Under the pieces are notes generated by a model that saw only the letters and a list, made by a program, of their open reading frames with translations, was not told the origin of the DNA and ran no database searches. Shown piece by piece: positions 36,035 to 45,459 of a stretch of DNA of 64,000 nucleotides. Location: positions 32,026-96,025 of the forward strand of contig CAZKVC010000010.1 in assembly GCA_964556115.1 (NCBI GenBank), given 5' to 3'. Within the stretch, counting starts at the first letter, position 1; each line of letters starts with the position of its first letter. Origin of the DNA: Parvularcula sp964556115. Lineage in GTDB: Bacteria; Pseudomonadota; Alphaproteobacteria; Caulobacterales; Parvularculaceae. A program made the position numbers and the translations under genes.

Positions 36035-36771
36035 GTCTCGTCCGTCTCGTTATCCGGCGGATTGGACCGCGCCCTCTTCCGCCCCCCTTCGGAGCCAGCG
36101 AGCAAGTCCGGTCGTCGCGCACGCGTCAAGGCGAGGGCCTGTTCCCTGCGCCACTGGTTGATCTTCTTGTGGTCGCCGGAGAGCAGCACATCGGGGATGG
36201 GCTGGCCTTCGAAAACCCTCGGCCTCGTGAACTGGGGATATTCGAGAAGGCCGTCCCTCTCGAAGCTCTCGTCGTCCCGCGAAGCGAGCGCGCCCAGTAC
36301 ACCGGGGAGAAGCCTGACGCAAGCTTCGATCATGGCCATTGCTGCGACTTCGCCACCGGCCAGGACGAAGTCTCCAAGCGAGACTTCGCGCAGGTTTCGC
36401 CCCCCGATGACCCGCTCGTCGACGCCCTCGAAGCGGCCACAGACGAAGGTGGCACCGGGACCCTCGGCAAGCTCATGGGCAAGGGCCTGACCGAAGGGTT
36501 CGCCGCGTGGGCTGAGAAGAAGTTTCGGACCCGGAACGTCACCCAAGCTGTCTATGGTTCGGGCCAGGACATCGGCCTTCATCACCATGCCCGGCCCGCC
36601 GCCTGCCGGGGTGTCGTCCACCGTCCGGTGCTTGTCTCCGGCGTGGTCGCGGGGGTTTTCGACCCTGTAGCTCCAGAGCCCATCCTTGAGCCCCCGGCCG
36701 AGAACGCCGACACCGAGCGGCCCAGGAAAGGCATCCGGATAGAGGCTGACGATCCCGCAGCGCCAGCTCAC
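36031..36771 (-). CDS. trmD: tRNA (guanine37-N1)-methyltransferase TrmD
   Basis: Methylates G37 next to the anticodon with SAM, preventing +1 frameshifts. The 246-residue SPOUT enzyme has the trefoil-knot blocks LLSPRGEPFGQ, FVCGRFEGVDERV and SLGDFVLAGGE, and the DDTPAGGGPGMVM motif. It begins at a GTG that overlaps the holA stop (GTGA); earlier in-frame codons encode holA-overlapping sequence. The basic C-terminus (GRKRARSNPPDNETDET) is slightly extended. It normally follows rpsP-rimM, which are absent here. Confidence 0.95.
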   Translation of the reverse strand: MSWRCGIVSLYPDAFPGPLGVGVLGRGLKDGLWSYRVENPRDHAGDKHRTVDDTPAGGGPGMVMKADVLARTIDSLGDVPGPKLLLSPRGEPFGQALAHELAEGPGATFVCGRFEGVDERVIGGRNLREVSLGDFVLAGGEVAAMAMIEACVRLLPGVLGALASRDDESFERDGLLEYPQFTRPRVFEGQPIPDVLLSGDHKKINQWRREQALALTRARRPDLLAGSEGGRKRARSNPPDNETDET

Positions 36772-37820
36772 CGCTTGCGCCTCGCCGCGAGGGAAAGAAG
36801 CGCCCGCTCGGCGATGGCCCGGTCCGGCGCGCCGGTTCTCTTGCAGGCGGCTTCGGCGCGGTAGAGGGCTTCGAGCGCCTGCTCGAGCCGGGCCAGCGGC
36901 CAACGCTCCAGCTGGCGGCGCACCTGCGTGTCCTCCTTGAAGAAGACGGGCGGCTTGATCTTCTTGATGGCCGCGCCGACCCCCTCGCCCCTGGCCATGG
37001 CGGCTGCGGCGGGGAGGAGGCGCAGGAGGCGGTTCTGGCTTTGCCGCAGGAGGCCGACGACGGAGCTGCCCTGCTGCTCGGCATCGCGAAGCGCGCGGGA
37101 CAGGGCGGAGGGGTCGCCATCGAGGGCGAGGGAGGCGACCGCGAAACTGTCTTCCTCGGCGCTGTCGCTGAGGCAGGCTGCTGCATCCTCCCCGGTGATG
37201 GTCGGGTCCTGCCGCTCTTCTCCGGCGGGTCCTTTGAAAAGGACGAGCTTTTCGACCTCACCCCGCAGGAGACCCCGGTCATGGCCCGCTGCGGCGAGGA
37301 TCATCTCCATCGCTTCATCGCTGACCTGCAAGCCATCGGCGGCGCATTGTTCGCGCACCGCCGTTCGCTGGTCGCGCTCCCCTTCGGGATAGCAGGCGAT
37401 GGCGGCCGCCACCGGCGAGGTTTCGCAGACCTTGCGTAGGGCAGCGGTTTTCTTGAGGTCGCCGGCTTCGACGATGACGAGAGAGGCAGGCACGAAGCTT
37501 CCCCCCTCAACCCCCTTGAGAAGGGAAGCCACCGCGGTGCCGGTCTGGGCGCCCGAGGCGCGCAGGCGAACCACCCGCCTTCCGCCAAGGAAGCTCTGCT
37601 GCGCGGCTTCGTCGGAGAGCCTGACGGCATCGCCCGCATCCTCATCGTTCAACGAGGTGACCTGCCAGGGGTCTGCGAGGTCGGGCACCACCGCCTCCAC
37701 GAGGCGTTTGGCACGCTCGCGGACCAGTCCCTGCTCGGGCCCGTAGACCAGGGCGAGGGCGATTTGCGGGTCGGGCGCCTTGATGAAGCGCTCGATATCG
37801 CGGCCCTTGAGAGCCGTCAC
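36768..37820 (-). CDS. holA: DNA polymerase III subunit delta
   Basis: Clamp-loader subunit that opens the beta ring. The 350-residue protein begins MTALKGRDIERFIKAPDPQI and has the early ALVYGPEQGLVRERAK block, the central region with LVIVEAGDLKK, and the C-terminal HolA helices (FKEDTQVRRQLERWPLARLEQAL split about 305-330). The length matches the family (about 340). It starts as ATGA over the lptE stop and ends as GTGA over the trmD start. Confidence 0.93.
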   Translation of the reverse strand: MTALKGRDIERFIKAPDPQIALALVYGPEQGLVRERAKRLVEAVVPDLADPWQVTSLNDEDAGDAVRLSDEAAQQSFLGGRRVVRLRASGAQTGTAVASLLKGVEGGSFVPASLVIVEAGDLKKTAALRKVCETSPVAAAIACYPEGERDQRTAVREQCAADGLQVSDEAMEMILAAAGHDRGLLRGEVEKLVLFKGPAGEERQDPTITGEDAAACLSDSAEEDSFAVASLALDGDPSALSRALRDAEQQGSSVVGLLRQSQNRLLRLLPAAAAMARGEGVGAAIKKIKPPVFFKEDTQVRRQLERWPLARLEQALEALYRAEAACKRTGAPDRAIAERALLSLAARRKR

Positions 37821-38446
37821 TGCGGATCACCGATCAGGACGGGTGCGTCCTCCTGCCGGCGGCGATCGGCTTCGGCGTCCCGTTCGAGCGTGCGGAGAGG
37901 GTCCTGGTCGGTGGGCGTGTCGAGAAGTCCGCCATCGGACGTTTCGGCAGCGCCGCCATTGGCGTAGAGAATGGCATCGACTTCGATCTTGCGCGAGAGG
38001 TCGAGGACCGCGCGCCTGATCGCGTCTTCCCGGCCCACAAGGGTCGCATACTGGCTGGGGACAACCGCGTAGGAGACGATGCTTCGCAGGTTCTGCACAC
38101 GGACCTCATTGCTTTTGCGGTCGGTATAGCGGATCTGTCCGGAGAGGGAGTAATTGAAGCGCCGCGTGTTCGAATCGATAGTCACCGAGACGCCCTGGTT
38201 CCGCTCGTTGAGACGCACCTGCATCGTGTACCGAGCATCAGAGCCCGGGTCCGCGAAACGCTCCGGCAGCTCTTTCGCCATGATGCGCGTGGCCTGGGGC
38301 GCGCGGGGGCCGGTAACGGCCTCGACCGCGATCGTCTTCAAGATCGCCTGCTGCTCGCTTCCCTCAGCCGGCACGGCGTAGAGCGGCCGGAACCCGCAGC
38401 CCCCGAGGGCGAGGCACAGGAGCGCCGCCGCCTGAAGACGCATCAT
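37817..38446 (-). CDS. lptE: LPS-assembly lipoprotein LptE
   Basis: Outer-membrane lipoprotein that plugs LptD during lipopolysaccharide insertion. The 209 residues begin with a signal and lipobox (ALGGC, Cys17) followed by the typical GFRPLYA, then a beta-rich domain. The gene order leuS-lptE-holA supports the assignment, since the family diverges strongly in sequence. The C-terminus is Asp/Arg-rich and probably disordered. Confidence 0.9.
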   Translation of the reverse strand: MMRLQAAALLCLALGGCGFRPLYAVPAEGSEQQAILKTIAVEAVTGPRAPQATRIMAKELPERFADPGSDARYTMQVRLNERNQGVSVTIDSNTRRFNYSLSGQIRYTDRKSNEVRVQNLRSIVSYAVVPSQYATLVGREDAIRRAVLDLSRKIEVDAILYANGGAAETSDGGLLDTPTDQDPLRTLERDAEADRRRQEDAPVLIGDPQ

Positions 38447-41052
38447 CCGGCCACCACATTGACGATCCGGCCAGGAACGACGATCACCTTACGGACGGAC
38501 TTGCCTTCCATGAAGCGGGCAACGTCGGGCTCGGCCAGCGCCGCTTTCTCGATCTCGTCCTTGCCGAGGCCCGGGGCGACCCTGATCTCGCCGCGCCTCT
38601 TGCCGTTGACCTGGACGGGCAGGGTGATGACGTCGTCGGCGAGGAGCTCTTCATCCGCCTTCGGCCATTCAGCGTTCACGCACAGGCCCTCGCCGCCAAG
38701 AAGCGCCCAGCATTCCTCCGCAAGGTGCGGCATGAACGGGGCGGTAAGCTGGGTGAGGACGCGGAGCGCCTCTGCCGCGACCGGCGCCGCATCGCCTTGC
38801 GTCTTCAGACCCTTCAGGGCGCCGAGAAATTCGTAAAGGCGCGCGATCGCCTTGTTGAAACGGAAATGCTCGATGTCGCCGGTGACGCCCGCGATGGTCT
38901 TGTGGGTCGTGCGCCGCAGGGCCATCAGATCGTCAGGCAGCTCAGCGGATGGCTCGCCTGCGGACTTCAAAAGCCCCTCGCCCTTGGCCACCGCTTCGTA
39001 GACCCGGTTGGCAAAGCGCCACGCGCCCTCGACGCCGGCGTCGGTCCACTCCACGTCGCGTTCGGGCGGGCTGTCCGACAGCATGAAGAACCGGGCGGCA
39101 TCCGCTCCGTACTGGTCGGCGATTACCTCCGGCGCGATCACGTTCTTCTTGGACTTGGACATCTTTTCGATGGAACCAATAGCGACTTCGGCTCCGTCCT
39201 TGAAAGCCTTTCCGCCCTTCATCTCCACCTCATCTGGGAAGAGCCAAGCACCGCTTTTGTCCTTGAACGTTGCATGCACCACCATCCCTTGCGTGAAGAG
39301 ATTGGTGAAGGGCTCATCGACATCCGTGTACCCGCAATCCTTCATGTTGCGCATGAAATAGCGCGCATATAGAAGGTGGAGGATGGCGTGCTCGATGCCG
39401 CCGATATATTGCTGGACGGGCAACCAGCCGTCAGCCTGCTGTTTGTCGACCGGAGCGTTTTCCGGCTGGGAGGCGAAGCGGGCGAAGTACCATGAGCTGT
39501 CCACGAAGGTGTCCATGGTGTCGGTTTCGCGGCGCGCATCCCTGCCGCAAGCGGGACAGGAAACCTCGCGCCAGCTCTTGGTCGTTTCGCGGTCCAAAGG
39601 GTTGCCGGGGGTCTTGAACTCCGATGCGTCGATCTCGGGCAATTGCACCGGGAGCTGATCGTCCGGCACGGGCACCGCGCCGCAGGCGTCGCAGTGGATG
39701 ATGGGGATCGGGCAGCCCCAATAGCGCTGACGGGAAAGCCCCCAGTCGCGCAGGCGGTAATTCGTCGTACCCTCGCCCTGGCCCATTTCCTCGATCCGGG
39801 CGATCGCGGCTGGCAGCGCTTCGTCCACGGAGAGCCCGTCGAGAAAATCCGAATGGATCATCGTGCCCGGACCGGTATAGGCCTCGGTCCGCCCATCATC
39901 GGTCGGGCAGGAAGGCTGGGCCGTCGCCTTCAGATCCGTACCGTGACCTTCCGAAGGCTCGATCACGGGCTTGACCGGGAGGCCATATTTGCGGGCGAAA
40001 TCGAGGTCGCGCTGGTCATGGGCCGGGCAGGCGAAGATGGCGCCCGTACCGTACTGCATCAGGATGAAGTTGCAGGCATAGACCGGCAGCTCTTCGCCCG
40101 TGAACGGATGCTTTCCAGTCAGGGGAAGCGGCACGCCCTTCTTTTCGGCCTTTTCGATATCGGCCTCCGAGGTGCCTTGCGCCGCGCATTCTGCGGCGAA
40201 GGCCGCAACCTTCGGGTCCTTCTCAGCGTAGTGCTTCGCGATCGGATGATCAGGCGCCACGCCGAGGAAGCTCGCGCCGTAGAGCGTGTCGGGCCGCGTG
40301 GTGTAGATCGGCAGCTCGCCTTGGGGCAGATCATCGCCCGACAGCGCGAAGGACATCCTGAGGCCTTCGGACTTGCCGATCCAGTTGCGCTGCATCTCCT
40401 TCACATGGGCGGGCCAGCCTTCAAGACGGCCATCGTCCAGGGCGGCGAGAAGATCGTCCGCGCGGTCGGTGATCTTGAAGAACCAGGTGGACATCGACTT
40501 GCGCTCGACTGGCGCGCCGGAGCGCCAGCCCTTGCCGTCCACCACCTGCTCATTGGCAAGGACTGTCATTTCCACCGGGTCCCAGTTCACGAGGCTTTCG
40601 CGGCGCTCGACGAAGCCCTTCTTCAGGAACTCGAGGAAGAGCTTTTGTTGGTGGACGTAGTATTCAGGATCGCAGGTCGCGAATTCGCGGCTCCAGTCGA
40701 TGGCGAGGCCCATGCGTTTGAGCTGCTGCTTCATCACCTCGATATTGCCGTGGGTCCATTCCTTCGGATGCCCGCCGGTCTGCATGGCCGCATTCTCCGC
40801 GGGCAGACCGAAGGCGTCCCAGCCCATGGGGTGCAGCACCTCATAGCCCTGCGCCCTTTTGAACCGCGCAATGACATCGCCCATGGCGTAGTTGCGAACG
40901 TGGCCGATATGGATGCGCCCCGACGGATAGGGGAACATCTCGAGGACGTAGTATTTCGGCTTGCCGCTTTCGCTGTCGGCTTCGAAGCAGTTCTCTTCGT
41001 CCCAGCGCTTCTGCCATTTTTCTTCGGCAGCGCGGAAGGCGTATTTGGCCAT
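38443..41052 (-). CDS. leuS: Leucyl-tRNA synthetase
   Basis: Class Ia synthetase charging tRNA-Leu. The 869 residues hold HIGH (48-51, in GRIHIGHVRNY), the CP1 editing domain (about 220-420), the zinc-domain cysteines (CDACG, CPACG), the KMSKS loop (EKMSKSKKN) and the C-terminal anticodon domains. The length is standard. It heads the overlapping operon to rplS and lies 140 nt downstream of the DUF3576 gene. Confidence 0.98.
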   Translation of the reverse strand: MAKYAFRAAEEKWQKRWDEENCFEADSESGKPKYYVLEMFPYPSGRIHIGHVRNYAMGDVIARFKRAQGYEVLHPMGWDAFGLPAENAAMQTGGHPKEWTHGNIEVMKQQLKRMGLAIDWSREFATCDPEYYVHQQKLFLEFLKKGFVERRESLVNWDPVEMTVLANEQVVDGKGWRSGAPVERKSMSTWFFKITDRADDLLAALDDGRLEGWPAHVKEMQRNWIGKSEGLRMSFALSGDDLPQGELPIYTTRPDTLYGASFLGVAPDHPIAKHYAEKDPKVAAFAAECAAQGTSEADIEKAEKKGVPLPLTGKHPFTGEELPVYACNFILMQYGTGAIFACPAHDQRDLDFARKYGLPVKPVIEPSEGHGTDLKATAQPSCPTDDGRTEAYTGPGTMIHSDFLDGLSVDEALPAAIARIEEMGQGEGTTNYRLRDWGLSRQRYWGCPIPIIHCDACGAVPVPDDQLPVQLPEIDASEFKTPGNPLDRETTKSWREVSCPACGRDARRETDTMDTFVDSSWYFARFASQPENAPVDKQQADGWLPVQQYIGGIEHAILHLLYARYFMRNMKDCGYTDVDEPFTNLFTQGMVVHATFKDKSGAWLFPDEVEMKGGKAFKDGAEVAIGSIEKMSKSKKNVIAPEVIADQYGADAARFFMLSDSPPERDVEWTDAGVEGAWRFANRVYEAVAKGEGLLKSAGEPSAELPDDLMALRRTTHKTIAGVTGDIEHFRFNKAIARLYEFLGALKGLKTQGDAAPVAAEALRVLTQLTAPFMPHLAEECWALLGGEGLCVNAEWPKADEELLADDVITLPVQVNGKRRGEIRVAPGLGKDEIEKAALAEPDVARFMEGKSVRKVIVVPGRIVNVVAG

Positions 41053-41192
41053 GGATCGGTTACCTTCGCAATTGAGGTCAGCCCACGAGCGTTAACCGTC
41101 ATCTGCGGGCGTAGACAAGGGAGAGCCTGTCCTTGCGGGAGCAAGGCAGCGCGAATGGTCTTTCAGGGAAGGGCGAGGGCCGCCCCGAAGCC

Positions 41193-41645
41193 TCAGCCCA
41201 GAGCGTTGAGCCGCAGCTCCCGCGCGCGGGTCAGGATCGCGTTCTCGATCTCGCGGGCGGTGTTGGGATTGATCGGCGCGTCGACCCATTCGGCGTTCGG
41301 CTCGGGCTGGACCTGCTTGAAGACCCGCACCTTCAGCGCATCGGCCCTGAGCGCGGAATCGAGGACCAGGACATTCGTGCGGAACCGTTCGTCAGGAGTC
41401 GCCGGATTGGCGTACCAGTCGGTGATGATCACCCCGGCGATCGGATCGACACTCTGAAGCGGCATGAAATCGATGGTCTCGAGCGATGCGGTCCAGAGAT
41501 AGCGATTGACGCTAGCGGTCTGGGCGGCGTCACCGCCGACACGCAGGGCCTTGGACCCGCCGGTATCGGCGCAAGCCGCAAGAACGGCCGCCACCAAAGC
41601 GGTTCCAAAGATCTTCACCAGCCGCAATCTGTCTGAACGTACCAT
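41193..41645 (-). CDS. DUF3576 family lipoprotein
   Basis: A 150-residue exported protein with lipobox LAAC (Cys25) and the conserved DUF3576 core NRYLWTASLETIDFMPL, DPIAGVIITDWYANP and TNVLVLDSALRADALKVRVFKQV. In alphaproteobacteria it typically lies directly upstream of leuS, as here; function unknown but envelope-related by location. The 41646-41845 gap to the divergent porin has no gene. Confidence 0.9.
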   Translation of the reverse strand: MVRSDRLRLVKIFGTALVAAVLAACADTGGSKALRVGGDAAQTASVNRYLWTASLETIDFMPLQSVDPIAGVIITDWYANPATPDERFRTNVLVLDSALRADALKVRVFKQVQPEPNAEWVDAPINPNTAREIENAILTRARELRLNALG

Positions 41646-41845
41646 GTTGCCCTTACATCTGTCCGCGGCGGGAACTAGCACCACGAAACGTCCTTTCAAA
41701 CCCCTGCGGGGTGAGATGGTTGCATTCCTGCCGCACCATGGATCAAAAACCCATCATGAAGGGTTCCTAAGGCAGAAACGGGCTGGGCAAGTCCCTATTT
41801 CGTTGTCAGAAAAAGCCAACCTACTCGTCGGAGATCCAAAACCTC

Positions 41846-43081
41846 GTGCGCAAACTTCTCCTCTCGGTTGCCTTCCTGGCCGCCCCGGGCATCGCCTGGG
41901 CGCAGGATGGGCCCGTCGTGGTGGAAGGCGACCTGGTGGCAACGGCCGGGGTCGCCGACGACGAGGAGGCTAGCGATCTCGACGGCCGCCTGACGGTGAC
42001 CGGCACGACCAACGCGACCCGCGGCATCGAAGTCGGCGCAAGCGCAGGCGTGCGGTTCGATACCGACCAGCCCGCCCAGCGGGCGACCGGCGGGCGCTAC
42101 TCTTCCCTCACTGCAGGGGGCATGCGCGGCATTGGCGGCAGCGAGAGCGATCTTTATATCGACCGCGCCTTCGTCTTCGCCCGCGGCGGCTTCGGCAGCA
42201 TCAGCGTCGGTGCCCAGGAAGGCGTGGCCGCTCGTCTGGCGGTGACCTCGCCCAACATCTTCCGCGCGCTCGGCGTCAATGACTGGCGGGCCGACCCGAC
42301 CGGTCTCAACGACGTCAACACCGTCAACGATTTCTCCGGCAGCGCGCCCAAGATCACCTACATGCCGCCGCCGGGCTTCCTTGGCGGCCTCATCGGCAAT
42401 GTCCAGATGGGCGTTTCCTACGCACCGCAGATCGACGGCTGCAGCAATGAGAACGGCTGCGCCCCGCTCGACGGCTTCGTGCTGGGCAATGATGGTTCCG
42501 TCATCCTTGCCGATCAGCGCTGGCGCGCGGTCTCCGAAGGTGCACTCTACTATCAGAACGGCCTCAGCGTCGGCAGTGACCGGTTGATGGTCGGCCTCGG
42601 CGCCAGCTTCGTCCGCGCCGAAGAGGAGCAGCTCAGCGCCCTTTCCGCCGAGGACCTCCTCGAGGACTACCGCGCAGTCTCGCTCGGCCTGAACCTCGCC
42701 TATGGCGACCTGACCATCGGCGGATCGGTCAAGACGACCAACGCAGGCCTCGATGCAGCCGAGCTTTCGAGCGATAGCGACTATCTCGCCTTCGACGCCG
42801 GGCTGACCTATTCGGCTGGCGACTGGAAAATGATGCTCGGTTACGGACAGGCCGACGCCGAACGTGATGCGAGCCTCCTCGTCGGGCCGGTGATCGACGT
42901 GAACATGCCCTTCGCCCTCGACCGCAGGACCCAGACCGCCCAGGCCGGCATCGCTTATGCCCTCGGCCGCGGCGTGACCCTTGGTGCGGCTGCGCAATAT
43001 GTCGACAGCGACAAGCCCGGCCTGCTTGGCGGCAAGACCGATGCTGCGGCAGTGATGATCGAAAGTTCGATCCGCTTCTAA
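41846..43081 (+). CDS. Outer-membrane porin
   Basis: A 411-residue protein with a signal peptide (1-19, APGIAWAQ) and a beta-barrel of alternating hydrophobic residues ending in IESSIRF; a C-terminal Phe is the outer-membrane insertion signal. Loops contain a Cys pair (CSNENGC) that may form a disulfide. Glu/Asp-rich turns and the Ser-Ile-Ser-Val-Gly-Ala-Gln strand fit a general porin of the alphaproteobacterial type. The GTG start lacks a strong ribosome-binding site (CGGAG 13 nt away). Its stop overlaps the convergent ThiE-like gene by 4 nt. Confidence 0.85.
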   Translation: MRKLLLSVAFLAAPGIAWAQDGPVVVEGDLVATAGVADDEEASDLDGRLTVTGTTNATRGIEVGASAGVRFDTDQPAQRATGGRYSSLTAGGMRGIGGSESDLYIDRAFVFARGGFGSISVGAQEGVAARLAVTSPNIFRALGVNDWRADPTGLNDVNTVNDFSGSAPKITYMPPPGFLGGLIGNVQMGVSYAPQIDGCSNENGCAPLDGFVLGNDGSVILADQRWRAVSEGALYYQNGLSVGSDRLMVGLGASFVRAEEEQLSALSAEDLLEDYRAVSLGLNLAYGDLTIGGSVKTTNAGLDAAELSSDSDYLAFDAGLTYSAGDWKMMLGYGQADAERDASLLVGPVIDVNMPFALDRRTQTAQAGIAYALGRGVTLGAAAQYVDSDKPGLLGGKTDAAAVMIESSIRF

Positions 43082-43668
43082 CCGGTGAACGCGCCGATCG
43101 CGCCGAGACCTTGAAAATCCGTTCCCTCCAGCTCGGCGGCTCCGGCCGGCGTCATACCCCCTAAGGCAAAGACGGGAAGCCGTGCAGCCTGGGCCAGGGC
43201 GACGGCTCGGGCGCGGCCGAGACCCTTGGTGTCGGGGTGGCTCAGCGTGGGGAAGATCGGCGAAAGGAAAGCCGCATCCGCCCACAAGGTCGCCTCGGCC
43301 AGTTCGGCCTCGTCATGGACCGGCGCTGTCCTGGACCCGGCACCGCCCCCATGCGCATGGGCGCCGTCAGCGCCCTCGAGGTCGGCCCGCGCCATCAGGA
43401 AGAGATGCCCGGTCTCGCGGCACGCAGACATGACCTCGAGCGCGAGTTCCTTACGCGTTTGCGGGCCGAGGCCATCATGACGGAAGATGACGGCGATGGG
43501 AGGCTCACCCTTCGGCAGAGCGCGTGCAGCCCCAAGGATGTCAGGCAAACGTTTCTCATCCGAAAAGAGCGCGAGCGCAAAGGGGAGATCGCAAGGCTTC
43601 CGCGCGGCGCGGCGCAGGCGCCAGGCGGCCCTTGAGAGAGCGATGACACGGTCCTGAAACTCTGCCAC
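43078..43668 (-). CDS. ThiE-like thiamine phosphate synthase domain protein
   Basis: A 196-residue TIM-barrel protein of the ThiE/TenI superfamily. The block ADAAFLSPIFPTLSHPDTKGLG and PVFALGGMTPAGAAEL match the pyrophosphate/phosphate site of ThiE. The N-terminus is divergent and the usual HLGQ-DLP motif is degraded (MARADLEGADGAHAHGGG). It may be a TenI-like regulator or an alternative enzyme rather than bona fide ThiE. It is divergent from yggS with 9 bp between starts. Confidence 0.75.
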   Translation of the reverse strand: MAEFQDRVIALSRAAWRLRRAARKPCDLPFALALFSDEKRLPDILGAARALPKGEPPIAVIFRHDGLGPQTRKELALEVMSACRETGHLFLMARADLEGADGAHAHGGGAGSRTAPVHDEAELAEATLWADAAFLSPIFPTLSHPDTKGLGRARAVALAQAARLPVFALGGMTPAGAAELEGTDFQGLGAIGAFTG

Positions 43669-43677
43669 GGAAGGGCC

Positions 43678-44349
43678 ATGAACCCGAGCGAGATCATCCG
43701 CAAGACCGAGGACGCCAAGGCCCGTATCGCGCGCGCCGCCGAAGAGGCCGGCCGCTCACCTGGCGACATCACCCTGACGGCGGTTTCCAAGACCTTTGGT
43801 GAGGAAGCGATCCTTCCCCTGCTCGAGGCCGGTCACCGGGTTTTCGGTGAGAACCGGGTGCAGGAAGCTCAAGGCAAATGGGTCTCGCTGAAAGAACGCT
43901 TCCCGGCGACCCAATTGCGGCTGATCGGTCCCCTCCAGTCGAACAAGGCAGCGGACGCAGTCGCCCTCTTCGACCTCATCGAGACCGTGGACCGCCCCAA
44001 GATCGCCAAGGCCCTGGCCACCGAGATGGAAAAGCAACACCGTGCGCTGCCAGTCTTCATACAGGTCAACACCGGCGAAGAGGCCCAGAAATCAGGGGTC
44101 GGCCCCGACGAAGCTGCCGATTTCGTCGTTCGCTGCCGCGAGGAATACGGGCTCGACGTTCAGGGCCTGATGGCGATCCCGCCGAAGGACGCGGTCCCTG
44201 CCCCCCATTTCGCCCTTCTACGCCGCCTCGCTGACAGGCTCGGCCTTCCCCGCTGCAGCATGGGCATGTCAGCGGATTACGAGGCGGCAGTCTGTCTTGG
44301 GGCGACCGAACTGCGCCTGGGCAGTGCGCTCTTCGGTGAACGGGGCTAG
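43678..44349 (+). CDS. PLP homeostasis protein YggS/PROSC
   Basis: A 223-residue fold-type III PLP-binding protein without known catalytic activity; it buffers PLP. The PLP lysine is Lys38 in TAVSKTF; FGENRVQEAQ, LIGPLQSNKA and the C-terminal CSMGMSADYEAAVCLGATELRLG block split around residues 195-217 are typical. The gene is followed by a 236-bp gap that contains a weak GGGCG/CGCCC hairpin near 44400 with a T-rich tail and no obvious gene. Confidence 0.95.
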   Translation: MNPSEIIRKTEDAKARIARAAEEAGRSPGDITLTAVSKTFGEEAILPLLEAGHRVFGENRVQEAQGKWVSLKERFPATQLRLIGPLQSNKAADAVALFDLIETVDRPKIAKALATEMEKQHRALPVFIQVNTGEEAQKSGVGPDEAADFVVRCREEYGLDVQGLMAIPPKDAVPAPHFALLRRLADRLGLPRCSMGMSADYEAAVCLGATELRLGSALFGERG

Positions 44350-44585
44350 AGAGCTCACAGCTTTGTGATCCGATAGACCTCGCGCCGAATCAAAGTTTTG
44401 GGCGATCATGTCGGCGCCCTACTTTTCTTGTGATGGTTTAGGAACCACCCGGGCGCATGGGACGTTGGCCGATCAATAGCCAGTGAGGGCATGGTCCTGA
44501 GGCAGTCGAACCGTCCCTCCGATCACGGTCGGCATGAGGGCGAAAGGAAGAGTACCGGACCTCACCGGTGCGAAAGGGCAAAAGC

Positions 44586-45296
44586 ATGACGCGTGCTGCA
44601 AAAGTATTGCTGGTCGAAGACGACGAAATCCTCGCCAATGCTCTGAAAGAGCAGTTCGAAGGCCATAGTGAATTTCAGCTCGGCGTCGCGAGAACCGCTG
44701 GCGAGGCGATCGACCGGCTGACCGAAGAGCAGCATATCGACCTGGTTCTTCTCGATGTCGGCCTTCCGGACATGGATGGCCGCGACGCCTGCCGGAAGCT
44801 TCGCGACAATGGCTTCAAGTCGCCGATCATCATGCTGACCGGGTCCGATACCGATGACGACGTCATCAACGGCCTTGATTCCGGCGCCAATGACTATGTC
44901 ACCAAGCCCTTCAAGTTTGCCGTTCTGCTGGCCCGCCTCCGCGCTCATCTGCGCAGTCATGAGCAATCCGAGGACGCCGTCTTCAAGATCGGCCCCTATG
45001 AGTTCAAGCCCGCGGTCAAGATGCTGGTCGACCCCAAGGATCGCCGCATCAAGCTGACCGAGAAGGAAAGCTCGATCCTGAAATATCTTTATAGGGCAGG
45101 CGGCCAGCCGGTCAGTCGGGATGTTCTTCTCAACGAAGTCTGGGGCTACAATTCCGGTGTGACCACCCACACGCTGGAAACCCACGTCTACCGCCTGCGC
45201 CAGAAGATCGAGCCGAAACCCGGAGAAAATGCGCTACTCCTCACGGAGAGCGGCGGCTATCGCCTTGCGCTCGAAGAGCCCACGCCAAGCGCCTGA
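44586..45296 (+). CDS. OmpR-family response regulator, CenR-like
   Basis: A 236-residue regulator: receiver domain (VLLVEDDE, phospho-acceptor Asp57 in LVLLDVGLPDMDG, Lys in YVTKPF) and an OmpR winged helix (VSRDVLLNEVWGYNSGVTTHTLETHVYRLRQKIE spanning about 185-220). The linker HLRSHEQSEDAVFKIGPYEFKP resembles my memory of CenR, an essential cell-envelope regulator in Caulobacter. The gene is an orphan: no kinase is adjacent. The start at 44586 is preferred to one six codons earlier. No promoter boxes are clear in the 236 bp upstream. Confidence 0.85.
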   Translation: MTRAAKVLLVEDDEILANALKEQFEGHSEFQLGVARTAGEAIDRLTEEQHIDLVLLDVGLPDMDGRDACRKLRDNGFKSPIIMLTGSDTDDDVINGLDSGANDYVTKPFKFAVLLARLRAHLRSHEQSEDAVFKIGPYEFKPAVKMLVDPKDRRIKLTEKESSILKYLYRAGGQPVSRDVLLNEVWGYNSGVTTHTLETHVYRLRQKIEPKPGENALLLTESGGYRLALEEPTPSA

Positions 45297-45459
45297 GCCC
45301 CTCTTCGAGGCACGAAACCGAAGGCCGCCTTCCGCAACGAGAGCGGCTGTCCTCATCTCTCTCATCTTGGCCTGAAGGCGACCGCTTCGGACGCTACTCT
45401 TGCATGCGCTGATCGCATCCGTCAGGGCCGCGTTACGACAAGCGAAAGAGAGATTTTCG

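Noticed and set aside
44350..44585. Small RNA or terminator between yggS and the response regulator
   Set aside because: Only a 5-bp GGGCG/CGCCC stem with an imperfect T tail; too weak to call a feature.
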